A stretch of DNA of 64,000 nucleotides from Arthrobacter ramosus. Its GTDB lineage: Bacteria; Actinomycetota; Actinomycetes; Actinomycetales; Micrococcaceae. The notes under the pieces were generated by a model. That model had not been told where the DNA came from. It worked only from the letters and a program-made list of their open reading frames with translations, and did no database searches. Location: the NCBI RefSeq assembly GCF_039535095.1, contig NZ_BAAAWN010000001.1, positions 4,712,001-4,776,000 of the forward strand, read 5' to 3'. A program made the position numbers and the translations under genes. Below are positions 53,799-63,784 of the stretch, in pieces (position 1 is the first letter of the stretch; each line of letters begins with the position of its first letter).

Positions 53799-54944
53799 CT
53801 ACTGTTGGGGCGATCTTTGATGCCGGAATACTAGCTTCCCACAGCCGCCGCCTTCGCGGGGAACGGCAGTTCCCCCTGCCGAGGCCTCCCGCTCCAATTC
53901 GCTCAGTGATACGCGGTAGACGCTGACGCTTCCGGGAAGCTGCACGGGACCCGCCGATCCCTGCCGGCGCAGCAGCGCTTCGGCCGCCTGAAGCCGCCAG
54001 TAGCCGGGCTGTTGGCCCCCGACGTCGGCCGCTGCTTTGGCGATTACCCGGAACCTCAGCGCGGGAGACAATTCCCTCAACGGGTCTTCGGGGAGCCAGA
54101 CTCCATCGTCGGTCCGGTTCACGAGGCCCGCATAGCTCTCTGCGGCAAGCTGCTCCAGGAAGTCAGCATCCTGTTGGAGGATCGCGGCGGTGCGGGCGAG
54201 TGATTCGGCAACACCGGGCCCCAGCTTGTCTTCAAGCAAGGGCATCACCTCAACCCGGGTCCGCGAGCGGGCGAAGGCGGGGTCCGCATTGCTGGGATCG
54301 TGCCAGGTTTCGAGTTCCTCGACCTCGCAGATTTCGAGCGTTTCCGCGCGGCGAAGGCCGAGGAAGGGACGAAGCAGCTTGCCGCGGGCGGGCCGCATTC
54401 CGGCGAGGGAGCGGGTTCCCGAGCCCCGGGACAGGCCCAGGAGTACCTGTTCGGCTTGGTCGTCCAGGGTGTGCCCGAGCAGGATTGCCCCACAATCGAG
54501 TTCCGTGGCTGCTGCTTCGAGGGCCGCGTGCCGGGCGTCCCGGGCTGCCGCCTCGGGCCCGAAGCCGGTAGCGGCCACCTCCACGGTCCGTAGCTGGACG
54601 GGCGAGAGGCCCAGCCCCTCCAGGATCGACACGGTTCGTGCCGCGACCTCACCCGAGCCTTCCTGCAGCTGGTGGTCAACCACGACGGCGGCCACACTCA
54701 CGGGGCGGCCGTGCACATGGCCTCGGCGGGCGAAGTAGGCTGCCACTGAGGCAAGCGCCAAGGAGTCCGGCCCACCGCTGCAGGCCACGAGGATTCGCTC
54801 GGGATAGCCTGCGGAGGCCAGCGCGTCCTGCAACATGTTCCGCGCTTTGCCGACGACCGGCGCCAAACGCCCGGGACGCCGTCGTCCGCTGCTTGGTGCG
54901 CTTCCACTGCTTGCGCCCGGGCCCGATGTGGTACCTGCGGTCAC
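53799..54944 (-). CDS. tilS: tRNA(Ile)-lysidine synthetase
   Basis: TilS changes the wobble cytidine of the CAU-anticodon tRNA-Ile to lysidine, altering it from Met to Ile. The 381-residue product has the PP-loop SGGPDS at 56-61, preceded by ILVAC, then [22 protein letters not shown] and the [18 protein letters not shown] block. The first 45 residues are a low-complexity Gly/Ser/Arg extension. GTG 54944 overlaps the stop of the metalloprotease gene; a start further in ([10 protein letters not shown]) is an alternative. Confidence 0.95.
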   Translation of the reverse strand: MTAGTTSGPGASSGSAPSSGRRRPGRLAPVVGKARNMLQDALASAGYPERILVACSGGPDSLALASVAAYFARRGHVHGRPVSVAAVVVDHQLQEGSGEVAARTVSILEGLGLSPVQLRTVEVAATGFGPEAAARDARHAALEAAATELDCGAILLGHTLDDQAEQVLLGLSRGSGTRSLAGMRPARGKLLRPFLGLRRAETLEICEVEELETWHDPSNADPAFARSRTRVEVMPLLEDKLGPGVAESLARTAAILQQDADFLEQLAAESYAGLVNRTDDGVWLPEDPLRELSPALRFRVIAKAAADVGGQQPGYWRLQAAEALLRRQGSAGPVQLPGSVSVYRVSLSELEREASAGGTAVPREGGGCGKLVFRHQRSPQQ

Positions 54945-56053
54945 AGCCCCATCCGCTCAAGCCACAGCTTGGAGTCGTGGATTTCGGTCTCTGTGGGCAG
55001 TTTTTCGGCCGATTCCCAGACCTGGTTCAAGCCCTCCATGCCAGCCACCGCAACCACTTCACGGACGAACTTGGCTCCGTCGCTGTACTGGCGCATCTTG
55101 GCATCCAGGCCGAGGATGTTGCGGATGAATTTCTCGATCATTCCGCGGTCCTTGCCCCGCGCGCTGAAGCGCTGCCGGATGGTCTTCACCGAGGGGATCA
55201 GGGAGGAATCGACGGCGTCCATCACCACGTTGGCGTGGCCTTCCAGCAAACTCATGACGGCTGTGAGGTGCGAAAGGGAGGCCTTTTCCTCGGGGTTTTG
55301 CAGCAGGTCCAGGATGGCCCCGCGGCCGGGCACGGCACCGGTGGAGCGGTCGCGCAGGGACCGGGCGGCAGCCGTGGCGCGGTCCATGATGGAGTCCACA
55401 TTGCCGATCAGATTGGCGCTGAGGCGTTCGATTTCCTCAAGCATGTGGGTCCGGAGCCAGGGTGCCGCGGCGAACTGCACCCTGTGGGTCTGTTCGTGAA
55501 GGCAGACCCAGAGCCGGAAATCTTCAGGATCAACGTTGAGCTCGCGCTCCACGGAGATGATGTTCGGAGCGACAAGCAAGAGCCGGCCGGCAGGCGGCGC
55601 TTTCGAGTCCGGGGCGAGCGCGGCGAAGGGATCGTATTGGCCCAGGACCTTGCTCGACAAGAAGGCAAGCACAGCCCCGAGCTGGCTGCCGGTGATGGCG
55701 CCGCTCGCGGCCGCCGCAGCCGGTGTCATCGCCGGGCCCCGCCGGGAATCCAGCATTTGCTTAAGGGCCGGCTGGAGCATCACGGCAAAACTTTGGGTAT
55801 TGGCCTTCGCCCACGACGCCCGGTCAACTACCAGCACGTGGGAATCGCGGAGATCGCGTGCGGCTTCCAAACCGGTGATGTCATGCACGTGCGGTACCGA
55901 GATGTCCGCGCTGAGACGCAGGCTGTCCACGGCTTTGCCGATCTGGGCCGGACTCAGTACCGGGCCGGGGGGAGCGAGCCGGGCGGCCGTGGAGGCGGCC
56001 AGCTCCCAGTTGATGAGGGACTGGGCTTGCTGCTGAGACTCCATACGAACCAT
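54941..56053 (-). CDS. Zinc-dependent metalloprotease (DUF2342 family)
   Basis: The 370-residue protein belongs to the actinobacterial DUF2342 family of putative metalloproteases, sometimes named F420 biosynthesis-associated though no such role is shown. The zinc site is HEQTH at 186-190 (LWVCLHEQTHRVQF), with candidate further ligands in the following helix. Start could be ATG 56053 or ATG 56044; neither has a clear ribosome site. It lies between dacB and tilS on the same strand, in an order shared with many actinobacteria. Substrate unknown. Confidence 0.87.
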   Translation of the reverse strand: MVRMESQQQAQSLINWELAASTAARLAPPGPVLSPAQIGKAVDSLRLSADISVPHVHDITGLEAARDLRDSHVLVVDRASWAKANTQSFAVMLQPALKQMLDSRRGPAMTPAAAAASGAITGSQLGAVLAFLSSKVLGQYDPFAALAPDSKAPPAGRLLLVAPNIISVERELNVDPEDFRLWVCLHEQTHRVQFAAAPWLRTHMLEEIERLSANLIGNVDSIMDRATAAARSLRDRSTGAVPGRGAILDLLQNPEEKASLSHLTAVMSLLEGHANVVMDAVDSSLIPSVKTIRQRFSARGKDRGMIEKFIRNILGLDAKMRQYSDGAKFVREVVAVAGMEGLNQVWESAEKLPTETEIHDSKLWLERMGL

Positions 56054-56120
56054 CAGAACACAACAGTCTGAATCTGCACCCTTAAGTTCGCTCAGCGGCG
56101 AACGTCAGGCAGCTTGAACG

Positions 56121-57662
56121 TCAACCACCGGTGCAACCACATGACGCGAGTGCCGTGGCGGACCTGTCCAGCGCCACCTTGTTCCCCGCTGCGCCCGGCG
56201 TCAGGCCGTTGCCGATAAAAGAAAAGACCAGAAGACGGCCGTTCGCGTCCACTACATAGCCGCTCAAAGCGATCACCGAATTCAAGGTGCCGGTCTTGGC
56301 CCGTACCAGTCCCGCCCCTTGGGAGGTGCTGGCGTCTCCGTAGCGGTCGCCGAGCGTCCCGGTCAGTCCGGCCACCGGGAACCCGGCGAGGGCGGCTCGG
56401 AGACGAGTGTCCGGTCCCGAGGTGATTGCACGCACCACATCCGCGAACTGCCGCGCCGACACCTGGTTGCCCAAGGCAAGGCCGGACACGTCTGCCAAAT
56501 GCATGGAGTCCGTGGCGATCCCCAGTTCCGCCACCTGGGCGCTTACTGCCGCCGTCGCGCCGTCGTTCGATCCCGGCTTTCCAGCGGACAGAGCAGCCAT
56601 CCGGCCGAATACCTCGGCAAGGTAGTTGTCCGAGGTTTCGAGCATCAAGTCCACTTGCTCGCGGACGGTCGCAGACACCACGCTGGCGAGGACGTCCTGC
56701 TTTCCGGCCGGAGCGGAGGCGCGTTCCACGCCGGGGACCACCGTGAATCCGGCAGCGGCGCCCGCGGCCTGGAGCTTCTCTGCGAAAGCCTCGGCGGCGG
56801 TGAGCGCGGCGTCTTGCGGACGCGCACCGGTGGTTGCCCCCGGGCTTGTCCGGGCCGAGTTCAGGGCGATCGGAAAGATTGGCGCAGTTTCGCCGGCAGC
56901 GACGTCGTCGAGGCTCCACGCCGGATTCAAAGCCGGACCGGTGAATAGTCCATCGTCCAATTGCACCGTGACCGGGCCTTTCACGCCGCGGCCCTGGAGC
57001 GCTTTTGCCGCATCGCTTGCGAGCGTCTCCAAGCCGGCATGGCCAAGCACCTCGCTTGGCTGGGAGGGGCCGTCGCCGAGCAGGACGTCACCTCCGGCGC
57101 TCAGGATGATGGTCGACGCCGAAGGTCCCGCGAGGACCCGCGTGCTGAAGCGTGTCTCCGGGCCGATCGCCCGCAGCGCCGCGACTGCCGTGAGCAGCTT
57201 CATGTTGGACGCCGGCACCCGGTTCTTGGCGCCGTCGCGATCGTAAAGCGGAAGTCCGGTCAACGCGTCCTCAACGACGCCGGTGAAGTCTCCCCCGCCG
57301 TCGGGCGTCAGGAGGGCGTTGAGCTGGTTTGTGACATCGGCCGGCAGCGGTACCGGGGCGGAAGCGTCCAAGGGCGCAACGATCTGGGTGCGGCTCAGCT
57401 GCTTGGGGACCTGTTGCCAGGCCGGCACCTTGGGGGCGGGCGTACCGGCTGCCCCCATGAATCCAGGACCGAGGAATCCGGGTGCGACTCCGAGGCCCAT
57501 CGGCACGGCCAAGGCCGCGATGACCAACGTCAACAAAACCAGTGGTAGAAAGCGGACGACGCGCTTCGACGCAGGCTTCGCGGGCTTCCTGGGTCTGAGA
57601 ACGGGAGTCTCCTGCTGTTCCGGAGCCTGCTTTTCAGCCCCCGCCTCGTCAACGCCCTTCAT
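56121..57662 (-). CDS. dacB: D-alanyl-D-alanine carboxypeptidase/endopeptidase (PBP4, S13 family)
   Basis: This penicillin-binding protein trims or opens peptidoglycan cross-links. The 513-residue sequence has a cytoplasmic tail, one membrane anchor (about 36-58), a Pro-rich linker and the penicillin-binding domain with SNMK at 152-155 (Ser nucleophile, Lys base), SDN within ETSDNYLAEVFGR and KTGT in VRAKTGTLN near the C-terminus. Its large insert between SxxK and SxN is characteristic of S13 enzymes. ppa is divergent from it (136-base gap). It heads the unit leading to tilS and hpt. Confidence 0.93.
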   Translation of the reverse strand: MKGVDEAGAEKQAPEQQETPVLRPRKPAKPASKRVVRFLPLVLLTLVIAALAVPMGLGVAPGFLGPGFMGAAGTPAPKVPAWQQVPKQLSRTQIVAPLDASAPVPLPADVTNQLNALLTPDGGGDFTGVVEDALTGLPLYDRDGAKNRVPASNMKLLTAVAALRAIGPETRFSTRVLAGPSASTIILSAGGDVLLGDGPSQPSEVLGHAGLETLASDAAKALQGRGVKGPVTVQLDDGLFTGPALNPAWSLDDVAAGETAPIFPIALNSARTSPGATTGARPQDAALTAAEAFAEKLQAAGAAAGFTVVPGVERASAPAGKQDVLASVVSATVREQVDLMLETSDNYLAEVFGRMAALSAGKPGSNDGATAAVSAQVAELGIATDSMHLADVSGLALGNQVSARQFADVVRAITSGPDTRLRAALAGFPVAGLTGTLGDRYGDASTSQGAGLVRAKTGTLNSVIALSGYVVDANGRLLVFSFIGNGLTPGAAGNKVALDRSATALASCGCTGG

Positions 57663-57798
57663 GCGGCTTTAGTCCTCAAAGTCTTGAATGTCCCCACCGT
57701 TTCAAGAAACTTGGGCCTCTCGCTATATCCTCAATAGTAGTCGGCGGCGTCGGCTGCTCTGTTGCCGCGCCCATGCCAATACCGTCAAGGAGCATTCC

Positions 57799-58287
57799 AT
57801 GAAGCACGACGTCACGATCGAGATCCCCAAGGGGTCGCGCGTCAAGTACGAAGTTGACCACGAGACCGGCCGCGTCCGCCTGGACCGCGTCCTGTTCACC
57901 TCCATGCAGTACCCCACCCACTACGGGTTCTTCGAGAACACCCTTGGCGAGGACGGCGACCCGCTGGACGCACTGGTGCTCCTGCAGGACTTCGACCTGT
58001 ACCCCGGCGTGATCGTTGAGTCCCGCCCCATCGGCGTTTTCAACATGACCGACGACGGCGGCGGAGACGCCAAGGTCCTGTGCGTTCCGGCGGACCCGCG
58101 TTTCGACCACATCCAGGAAATCACCGATGTCAGCGAATTCCTGATCAAGGAAATCGAGCACTTCTTCACCCGTTACAAGGACCTTGAGCCGGGTAAGTGG
58201 GTCAAGGCTGAAGGCTGGGCCGACCGCGCAGCCGCCGAAGCCGAGCTGGAAGCTTCGATCAAGCGTTACGTTCCGGTCTCCCACTAA
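57799..58287 (+). CDS. ppa: Inorganic pyrophosphatase
   Basis: Ppa splits pyrophosphate, driving biosynthesis. The 162-residue product has the family I pattern: [49 protein letters not shown] (the D-x-D-P-x-D metal site) and [11 protein letters not shown]...[16 protein letters not shown] 57799 has AAGGAG seven bases upstream. A probable -10 TATCCT is at 57726-57731. A long terminator follows. Confidence 0.97.
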   Translation: MKHDVTIEIPKGSRVKYEVDHETGRVRLDRVLFTSMQYPTHYGFFENTLGEDGDPLDALVLLQDFDLYPGVIVESRPIGVFNMTDDGGGDAKVLCVPADPRFDHIQEITDVSEFLIKEIEHFFTRYKDLEPGKWVKAEGWADRAAAEAELEASIKRYVPVSH

Positions 58288-58304
58288 GGCTAGTTTCACC
58301 TGCC

Positions 58305-58351
58305 CGACGGCGGCGGGTGCGGTTCCATGCGAACCGCACCCGCCGCCGTCG
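58305..58351 (+). terminator. Terminator of ppa
   Basis: A 20-base-pair GC-rich stem (CGACGGCGGCGGGTGCGGTT and its complement) around a seven-base loop, followed by TTCGTT. It begins 18 bases after the ppa stop. Confidence 0.85.
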
Positions 58352-58482
58352 TTCGTTAATCGGTTGGCCCCGACGCGGAACGGATCGGCTCGCAATCGCC
58401 GGGCACCCGCCGTCGTAACGAGCAGTTCGCTCTGAATTAACCGCTTGAAAGTCAACTACCTGCCGGTAATGTTTGATCCACC

Positions 58483-59082
58483 ATGTTCACGCTGACCATC
58501 AACCAACGCGACAGCCGCGGCAACGGGGACCTCGTACCGCAGCTGCTCAAAGACTTGCGCCATATCCCTGCGTGCTTGGACTTTGACCGCTCGGTGGAGG
58601 ACGAAGTCCAGGGCATCGTGGAATTCCCGCATCAGGCCGTGGATTCAGCGCTCATCGCCCTGCGGAGCGGACAGTGGTATGTGGGAATCGGCGTCGGACC
58701 CGTCAACGAACCCCTGCCCAAGCAAATCAAAGACGCCTCCGGACACGGCCTGGTCTATGCACGCCGCGCCGTGGACCGCTTGCGGAATGGCAAAGAGCGG
58801 GTCCCTGTGGCCGTCGAGGGGCCGATCGCTGCCCTCGCTGCCGAATCGGAGGCAGTACTGCGGCTCCTAGGGCACATTGTGCAGCATCGGAGCGTTGCTG
58901 AGTGGCGCGTCCTGGACTTGCTGACGCCGGGCGTGCGTGGACAACAGAAGGCCGTGGCCCAGGAACTGGGGATCAGCACCCAAGCCGTAAGTAAGGCCCT
59001 GGCCCGCGCCCAATGGGTGGAGGAGCACGCCGCCAGGCCGGCCGCAGCCCGCTTGCTGCAGTTGATCCTCGAGGTTTACTGA
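58483..59082 (+). CDS. SatD-like protein with C-terminal helix-turn-helix
   Basis: A 199-residue protein. The first 110 residues fit the SatD family pattern: RSVEDEVQGIVEFPHQAVDSALIALRSG, then WYVGIGVGPVNEPLP and ASGHGLVYARRAVDRL. The C-terminal part holds an HTH (QKAVAQELGISTQAVSKALARAQWVEE, about 160-186). Thus it may sense something and bind DNA. A TAATGT box lies ten bases before ATG 58483. It is followed by the FUSC gene, suggesting a pair. Function unknown. Confidence 0.7.
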   Translation: MFTLTINQRDSRGNGDLVPQLLKDLRHIPACLDFDRSVEDEVQGIVEFPHQAVDSALIALRSGQWYVGIGVGPVNEPLPKQIKDASGHGLVYARRAVDRLRNGKERVPVAVEGPIAALAAESEAVLRLLGHIVQHRSVAEWRVLDLLTPGVRGQQKAVAQELGISTQAVSKALARAQWVEEHAARPAAARLLQLILEVY

Positions 59083-59136
59083 CTGCGTCGGCACGCCTTC
59101 GGCCATATCGTCCTCGACACACCATTCCTCCCGGCC

Positions 59137-59142
59137 TACCTT
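59137..59142 (+). promoter_or_regulatory. Leaderless -10 box of the FUSC gene
   Basis: TACCTT, six bases before ATG 59149, with no ribosome-like run between. Confidence 0.5.
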
Positions 59143-59148
59143 GAGTCC

Positions 59149-60231
59149 ATGATCTCCAAGCCAAAGCTTGGGCGGCTTCTTCCCGCGCCCAGGCAGGCCG
59201 TCACAGGCCACCGACTCCTGTTTGCCGCAAAGACGGCCGTCGCGGCCGGGTTGGCTTGGTACCTCGCGCCGTTCATGCCTGGGACGGCCGCCTCCTATCC
59301 CTACTACGCGCCCTTGGGCGTCTTGGTCAGCATGCACCCCACCGTTGCGGCTTCCGCCAAGCACGGGCTGCAAAGCCTGCTGGGACTCGCATTGGGCATT
59401 GCCATGGCCTTCGCAGTGACCACAGTCACGGCCCCGAACGTAATGGCGGTGGCCGTCGTCGTCGGCCTGGGCGTGGTTATCGGCGGCCTGCCAAGGCTTG
59501 GAAGCGCCTCCGAGTGGGTTCCCATGGCGGCGTTGTTCGTGCTGGTCCTGGGTTATTCGAATGCGCAGGGATTCTCTTTCGCATACGTCCTGCAAATGGG
59601 CATGGGAGTGGCAGTCGGTTTCGCCGTGAACTGGCTGGTCTTCCCGCCCCTGCATCTCGAAGGCATCGATCCTGCCATCGACGGACACCAACGGGCACTG
59701 TCCAAGCAACTCAGGGACATGGCCAGCGCCATGACGGAATCCTGGCCACCGAACCATGAAGAATGGGCAAGCCGCAGCGGCGAGCTCGCACGTACCGCGA
59801 CCGCGGTGCGGACAGCTGTCCAGGCGGCGAAGTTGAGCGCAAAGGCGAACCCGAGGTCCCACCGTCGGGCTCGGCGCCTGCCCGCCGACCTGGCCGGTTT
59901 GCGCGCGCTGGAACGGCTTACCTTTCACGTCCAGGACATCACGGACGTCCTGGCAAGCGTCATCTGGGAAGAGGACGCGGGAACGGTCATTCCGGAGGGT
60001 GTCCCGCCAAATTTGGCTGATGCCCTGGAGGAGGTTGCAACAGCGATCCGGCAATGGCGGCATGGAGACTCCGAAGACATCAAGAATGCGCTGGAAGAAG
60101 CCCGGGAGAGGGTGGCAGCACTGAGTGAAACCGTCACCGAAGCCGCCGCCGGCCACGCGCCCGTTAACGCCACCGCGTCGGTCGCGATGAGCCTGCGGCG
60201 TATCATCACCGTGGTCTCCGACGCCGCCTGA
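59149..60231 (+). CDS. FUSC/aromatic-acid-exporter-like membrane protein
   Basis: A 360-residue protein. The first half holds about six hydrophobic helices (LLFAAKTAVAAGLAWYLA, ASYPYYAPLGVLVSMHPTVAASAKHGLQSLLGLALG and others), matching the FUSC / aromatic acid exporter N-terminal domain with its YPYYAPLGVLV motif. The second half is a soluble helical region rich in charged residues (ALEEVATAIRQWRHGDSEDIKNALEEARERV). It may export organic acids or other small molecules; the substrate is unknown. It probably starts leaderless at ATG 59149. Confidence 0.8.
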   Translation: MISKPKLGRLLPAPRQAVTGHRLLFAAKTAVAAGLAWYLAPFMPGTAASYPYYAPLGVLVSMHPTVAASAKHGLQSLLGLALGIAMAFAVTTVTAPNVMAVAVVVGLGVVIGGLPRLGSASEWVPMAALFVLVLGYSNAQGFSFAYVLQMGMGVAVGFAVNWLVFPPLHLEGIDPAIDGHQRALSKQLRDMASAMTESWPPNHEEWASRSGELARTATAVRTAVQAAKLSAKANPRSHRRARRLPADLAGLRALERLTFHVQDITDVLASVIWEEDAGTVIPEGVPPNLADALEEVATAIRQWRHGDSEDIKNALEEARERVAALSETVTEAAAGHAPVNATASVAMSLRRIITVVSDAA

Positions 60232-60270
60232 GCTGCGGTGAGCGTCCGCGGCCGGCCCCGCTGGGGGCTG

Positions 60271-61116
60271 TTACACCAAGCGACGCAGGATGAGGGCCGC
60301 ACCGTCGTCGTACACCGAAGCGGTAACCTCATCCGCGACGGCGATGACTTCCTCAGGCGCCTGGCCCATGGCGACACCGCGCCCGGCCCAGCTGAGCATC
60401 TCGATGTCATTGCGGCCGTCCCCCACTGCCACCGTGTGGCGGGGGTGGGTGCCGAGCCGCTGGCGCAACTGCTCCAAAGCGCTGGCCTTGGTCACCCCGG
60501 CGGCGGCGATATCCAGCCAGGCCGTCCAGCCCACTGAATAGGTGACCCCGGACAGCCCGATCTTGCGAATGGCCGTGGAAAATTCTTCAGCCGTGTTCTC
60601 GCTGCTGAACACCACGACACGCACCGCAGTGGCATCGAGCATCGTCTGGAAGTCGACGCCGATTGCCTCAACGCCGAAGCTGGCGTCCTGGAACCGCTCG
60701 GTGGAGAGGAAGTTCCCGTCCTCGTCCTCGAGCGCGTACTTGGCGGACGGAAGCTGCTCGCGAAGAGCCATCAGCGCCGGGGCGGGATCGAAAGTGGCTT
60801 TGTGAATGATCTCGTAGCCTGTGTCCAGCTGGGGGTCGAGCCGCAACGTGACGCCGCCGTTGCAGCACACGGCATACCCGCGATCCAGTCCGATCTGCTC
60901 AATGATGGGCAAGGTGGCGTTCAACGAGCGGCCGGTGGCGATCAGGACGTCATGTCCGTGGGCGACGACTGCCCTTGCGGCGTCGCGGACACTTGGCGAC
61001 ATGTGGCCATCGTGATCCACGAGGGTTCCGTCGACGTCCAACGCGATCATGAGTTTGTGATTCAAATTCCGCTGGTCATCGATGCCAGCGACTGAGGTAC
61101 CAGTCAAAATAGTCAT
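60271..61116 (-). CDS. HAD-superfamily hydrolase, Cof type
   Basis: The 281-residue protein shows HAD motif I ALDVDGTLVDHD, motif II ATGR, a Lys in GVTKASALEQL and motif IV VAVGDGRNDIEML, with the Cof-type cap between. Such enzymes dephosphorylate sugar phosphates, pyridoxal phosphate or flavin precursors; which one cannot be read. ATG 61116 has GGAGG five bases upstream, so an extension to 61146 is rejected. It is convergent with the FUSC gene and lies beyond serS on the same strand. Confidence 0.9.
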   Translation of the reverse strand: MTILTGTSVAGIDDQRNLNHKLMIALDVDGTLVDHDGHMSPSVRDAARAVVAHGHDVLIATGRSLNATLPIIEQIGLDRGYAVCCNGGVTLRLDPQLDTGYEIIHKATFDPAPALMALREQLPSAKYALEDEDGNFLSTERFQDASFGVEAIGVDFQTMLDATAVRVVVFSSENTAEEFSTAIRKIGLSGVTYSVGWTAWLDIAAAGVTKASALEQLRQRLGTHPRHTVAVGDGRNDIEMLSWAGRGVAMGQAPEEVIAVADEVTASVYDDGAALILRRLV

Positions 61117-61260
61117 GCCTCCAGTGAAGCAGACCTCACCCGGCACCAGCTAGGACGCAGGACACAGCAACGGATTAACACGCGGTGAATACTCCCAGGT
61201 TTGTCCACAGTGTGAGTGTTAACCTGAGGCTCTGGCGCGAGGCCTGGGCGGTACCTGGCA

Positions 61261-61346
61261 CGCGGCCCATTTCCCATCCCGCAGCCCCATCCCGCGGCCG
61301 GTTTTCCATTCCGCAGCCCCATCCCGCGGCCTGTTTCCCATTCGGG
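61261..61346. repeat. 32-base tandem repeat, 2.7 units
   Basis: Units 61261-61292, 61293-61324 and the partial 61325-61346 each begin with CGCGGCC and include CCGCAGCCCCATCC. The rest of the gap between the HAD and AbiEi-like genes holds nothing else I can name. Confidence 0.75.
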
Positions 61347-61370
61347 CGCTTGTGGACAGGGGATCTGAAA

Positions 61371-62405
61371 CTAGAGCCGGGGTCGGCTCCGAGGCCGTAG
61401 TCCGGCGCGGAGGAGCTTCTGCCGAAGACGGCCTGGCTGCTCCAGATCCGCCCAATTCCACCTGACGACGGTGAACCCCAAGGCACGGATGCTGTCCTCA
61501 CGTAGCTTCTCCCGATACACGACCTCTTCCGCGCTCCAATCCCCCCGCATGTCCTCGTCCGCGTACTTTTGCTTGCCATCGAATTCGCCCGCGATCAATT
61601 CCTCCGGCCACCAGAAATCGGTTCTGGCAACGAACTGGCCGGAGTCTACAATCGTGTGCTGTTGGAGCGGTTGCTCAAAGCCCAACAGTTCAATGACAGC
61701 CCTGCTGAACGACTCCCCGACCGATTCGGCCTTCGTGTTAGCCAAGCTCGCGATGCGGACTGCCCGGTGCTTGGTGGCATCAGCCACAATGCCGTCCAGT
61801 GTCAAGGCGATCCCAGGGTGTTCGATCAAGCAGGCACCTTGCCCCAGCAAACCCTGTTCCCACAGCATTCGTGCGATTCCGTCAGCTACAACCAGCGCGC
61901 GGCTGAAGGACGAGGTACACATGACATCCATGGCAGTCTGCACCGGACTCGTGCACGAAAAATGGCCGGAAACCACGGCCTGCGCGTCGCGTCGAAGGAC
62001 GTACCGCATGGGATGGTTGCCTGCATTCCGGGCCTTTTCGGCAAGCGCGCTGTTTCCGTGGACCACAAACGTTGCTGGCCGCCGTCCCGTGATTCGCTCC
62101 GAGGAAGTAGCTAGATCGACGAACTCCGGGGGGCGAAGTGTCGGGACGCCGAGCACGACAGCCGCGGACTCACCGCAAAAGACCGGCTGGTCGAATGCCA
62201 GACCGACCGCCGCTGCGGACCACTCGAACCTCTGGGCAGGTGTCGCTTCCACCCAGGTGGAGGTTTTCACGTAGTACCCGCGCCTCAGCCGGACGAGGCG
62301 GCCTGCCCTGAACGGCCGGTGAATCACAGCTGTGGAGCCGGTGAGAGCCAGCCGCTCGGCGGAGACAATGAGCTGCGGAGGGATGTCCATGGAATTACTA
62401 TCCAT
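61371..62405 (-). CDS. AbiEi-like protein with nuclease-like C-terminal domain
   Basis: A 344-residue protein. The N-terminus resembles AbiEi-type antitoxins (winged helix, with GRLVRLRRGYYV and later VVLGVPTLRPPEFVDL). The C-terminal 100 residues look like a Vsr/DUF559-type PD-(D/E)xK fold: ARTDFWWPEELIAGEFDGKQKY (Asp, then E-x-D-G-K), followed by REDSIRALGFTVVRWNWADL. No adjacent AbiEii toxin is seen. Proteins of this build are common in actinobacterial genomes without known function. ATG 62405 or ATG 62390 may be the start. Confidence 0.7.
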   Translation of the reverse strand: MDSNSMDIPPQLIVSAERLALTGSTAVIHRPFRAGRLVRLRRGYYVKTSTWVEATPAQRFEWSAAAVGLAFDQPVFCGESAAVVLGVPTLRPPEFVDLATSSERITGRRPATFVVHGNSALAEKARNAGNHPMRYVLRRDAQAVVSGHFSCTSPVQTAMDVMCTSSFSRALVVADGIARMLWEQGLLGQGACLIEHPGIALTLDGIVADATKHRAVRIASLANTKAESVGESFSRAVIELLGFEQPLQQHTIVDSGQFVARTDFWWPEELIAGEFDGKQKYADEDMRGDWSAEEVVYREKLREDSIRALGFTVVRWNWADLEQPGRLRQKLLRAGLRPRSRPRL

Positions 62406-62491
62406 GGATCGTTCCGCAGAGTCAGCCGTGCTTTGGCTCTATGTGGACAAAGCCGGGCTGTGGAGGACGAGTGCGCCCCGGCATTCCGGGG

Positions 62492-63772
62492 CTACAGAAC
62501 GGGCAGGACCTCAAGGCCGCCGATGTACTTCTGGAGTGCCTTGGGGACGTTGACCGAGCCATCGGGGTTCTGGTGGTGCTCCAGGATGGCCACGATCCAG
62601 CGGGTAGTGGCCAGCGTGCCATTCAGGGTCGCGACGGCGCGGGTGCCTTTTGCTACGCCGTCCTCATTGACCGCCCGCTCACGGATGTTGAGGCGGCGGG
62701 CCTGGAAGGTGGTGCAGTTGGACGTAGAGGTGAGTTCGCGGTATGCGTTCTGGGTGGGGACCCAGGCTTCGCAGTCGAACTTCCGGGCCGCGGACATGCC
62801 GAGATCGCCCGCCGCGGTGTCGATCACGCGGTACGGGAGCTCGACCTTGGCCAGCATTTCCTCTTCCCAGGCCAGGAGTCGCTCGTGCTCGGCAGCGGCT
62901 TCTTCAACCGTGGTGTAGCTGAACATCTCCACCTTGTTGAACTGGTGGACGCGGATGATGCCGCGGGTGTCCTTGCCGTGCGAACCGGCTTCGCGGCGGT
63001 AGCAGGAACTCTGCCCGGCGTAGCGGATGGGGCCGGCGGAAAGGTCCAGGATCTCGTCCGAGTGGTAGCCGGCGAGGGCCACTTCCGAGGTTCCCACGAG
63101 GTAGAGGTCGTCTTCGGCGAGACGGTAGATCTCGGCGTCGTGCTTTACATCGAAACCGGTGCCCTGCATGATCTCCGGACGCACCAAAGTGGGGGTGATC
63201 ATCGGTACGAAGCCGGCCTCGATGGCTTGGTCCATGGCCATCTGCAGCAGTGCCATCTCCAGGCGGGCACCGACGCCGCGGAGGAAGTAGAAGCGCGCAC
63301 CGGACACCTTGGCGCCGCGTTCCATGTCGATCGCGCCGATGAGTTCGCCGATTTCCAGGTGGTCCCGTGGCTCGAAATCAGGGAATTCGCGTGGGGTGCC
63401 GACCGTCTTGACCACCACGAAGTCGTCCTCGCCACCCTCGGGCACACCGTCCACAATCAGGTTGGGGATGACACGGAGCAGCTCTTCCTGCTTGGCCTGC
63501 GCGGCGTCGGCTTCGGCAGAGGCGGCCTTGACCGAGTTGGCCAGTTCCTTGACCTCGGCCAACAGCGCCTGCTTTTCCTCGCCCTTGGCCTGTGCCACCT
63601 TCTTGCCGAAGACGTTCTGCTCCGCACGGAGGTTCTCGTAGCGGATCAGTGCCGCGCGGCGGTCTGCGTCGGCGGAAATGATCGCGTCCACCACGGACTC
63701 GTCGGCGCCGCGGGCGCGCTGGCTGGCACGGAACTTGTCCGGGTTTTCGCTGAGGTCTTTTACGTCGATCAC
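62492..63772 (-). CDS. serS: Seryl-tRNA synthetase
   Basis: SerRS charges tRNA-Ser (and supplies Ser-tRNA-Sec where used). The 426-residue product begins with the long antiparallel coiled-coil arm (about 27-100) that grips the tRNA variable arm, followed by the class II core with motif 2 [24 protein letters not shown] and motif 3 [26 protein letters not shown] 63772 ([11 protein letters not shown]) is the family start, with TACTCT six bases upstream, so the message is probably leaderless. The next gene is divergent. Confidence 0.97.
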   Translation of the reverse strand: MIDVKDLSENPDKFRASQRARGADESVVDAIISADADRRAALIRYENLRAEQNVFGKKVAQAKGEEKQALLAEVKELANSVKAASAEADAAQAKQEELLRVIPNLIVDGVPEGGEDDFVVVKTVGTPREFPDFEPRDHLEIGELIGAIDMERGAKVSGARFYFLRGVGARLEMALLQMAMDQAIEAGFVPMITPTLVRPEIMQGTGFDVKHDAEIYRLAEDDLYLVGTSEVALAGYHSDEILDLSAGPIRYAGQSSCYRREAGSHGKDTRGIIRVHQFNKVEMFSYTTVEEAAAEHERLLAWEEEMLAKVELPYRVIDTAAGDLGMSAARKFDCEAWVPTQNAYRELTSTSNCTTFQARRLNIRERAVNEDGVAKGTRAVATLNGTLATTRWIVAILEHHQNPDGSVNVPKALQKYIGGLEVLPVL

Positions 63773-63778
63773 CAGACA

Positions 63779-63784
63779 AGAGTA
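63779..63784 (-). promoter_or_regulatory. Leaderless -10 box of serS
   Basis: TACTCT on the minus strand, six bases before GTG 63772; no ribosome site between. Confidence 0.55.
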
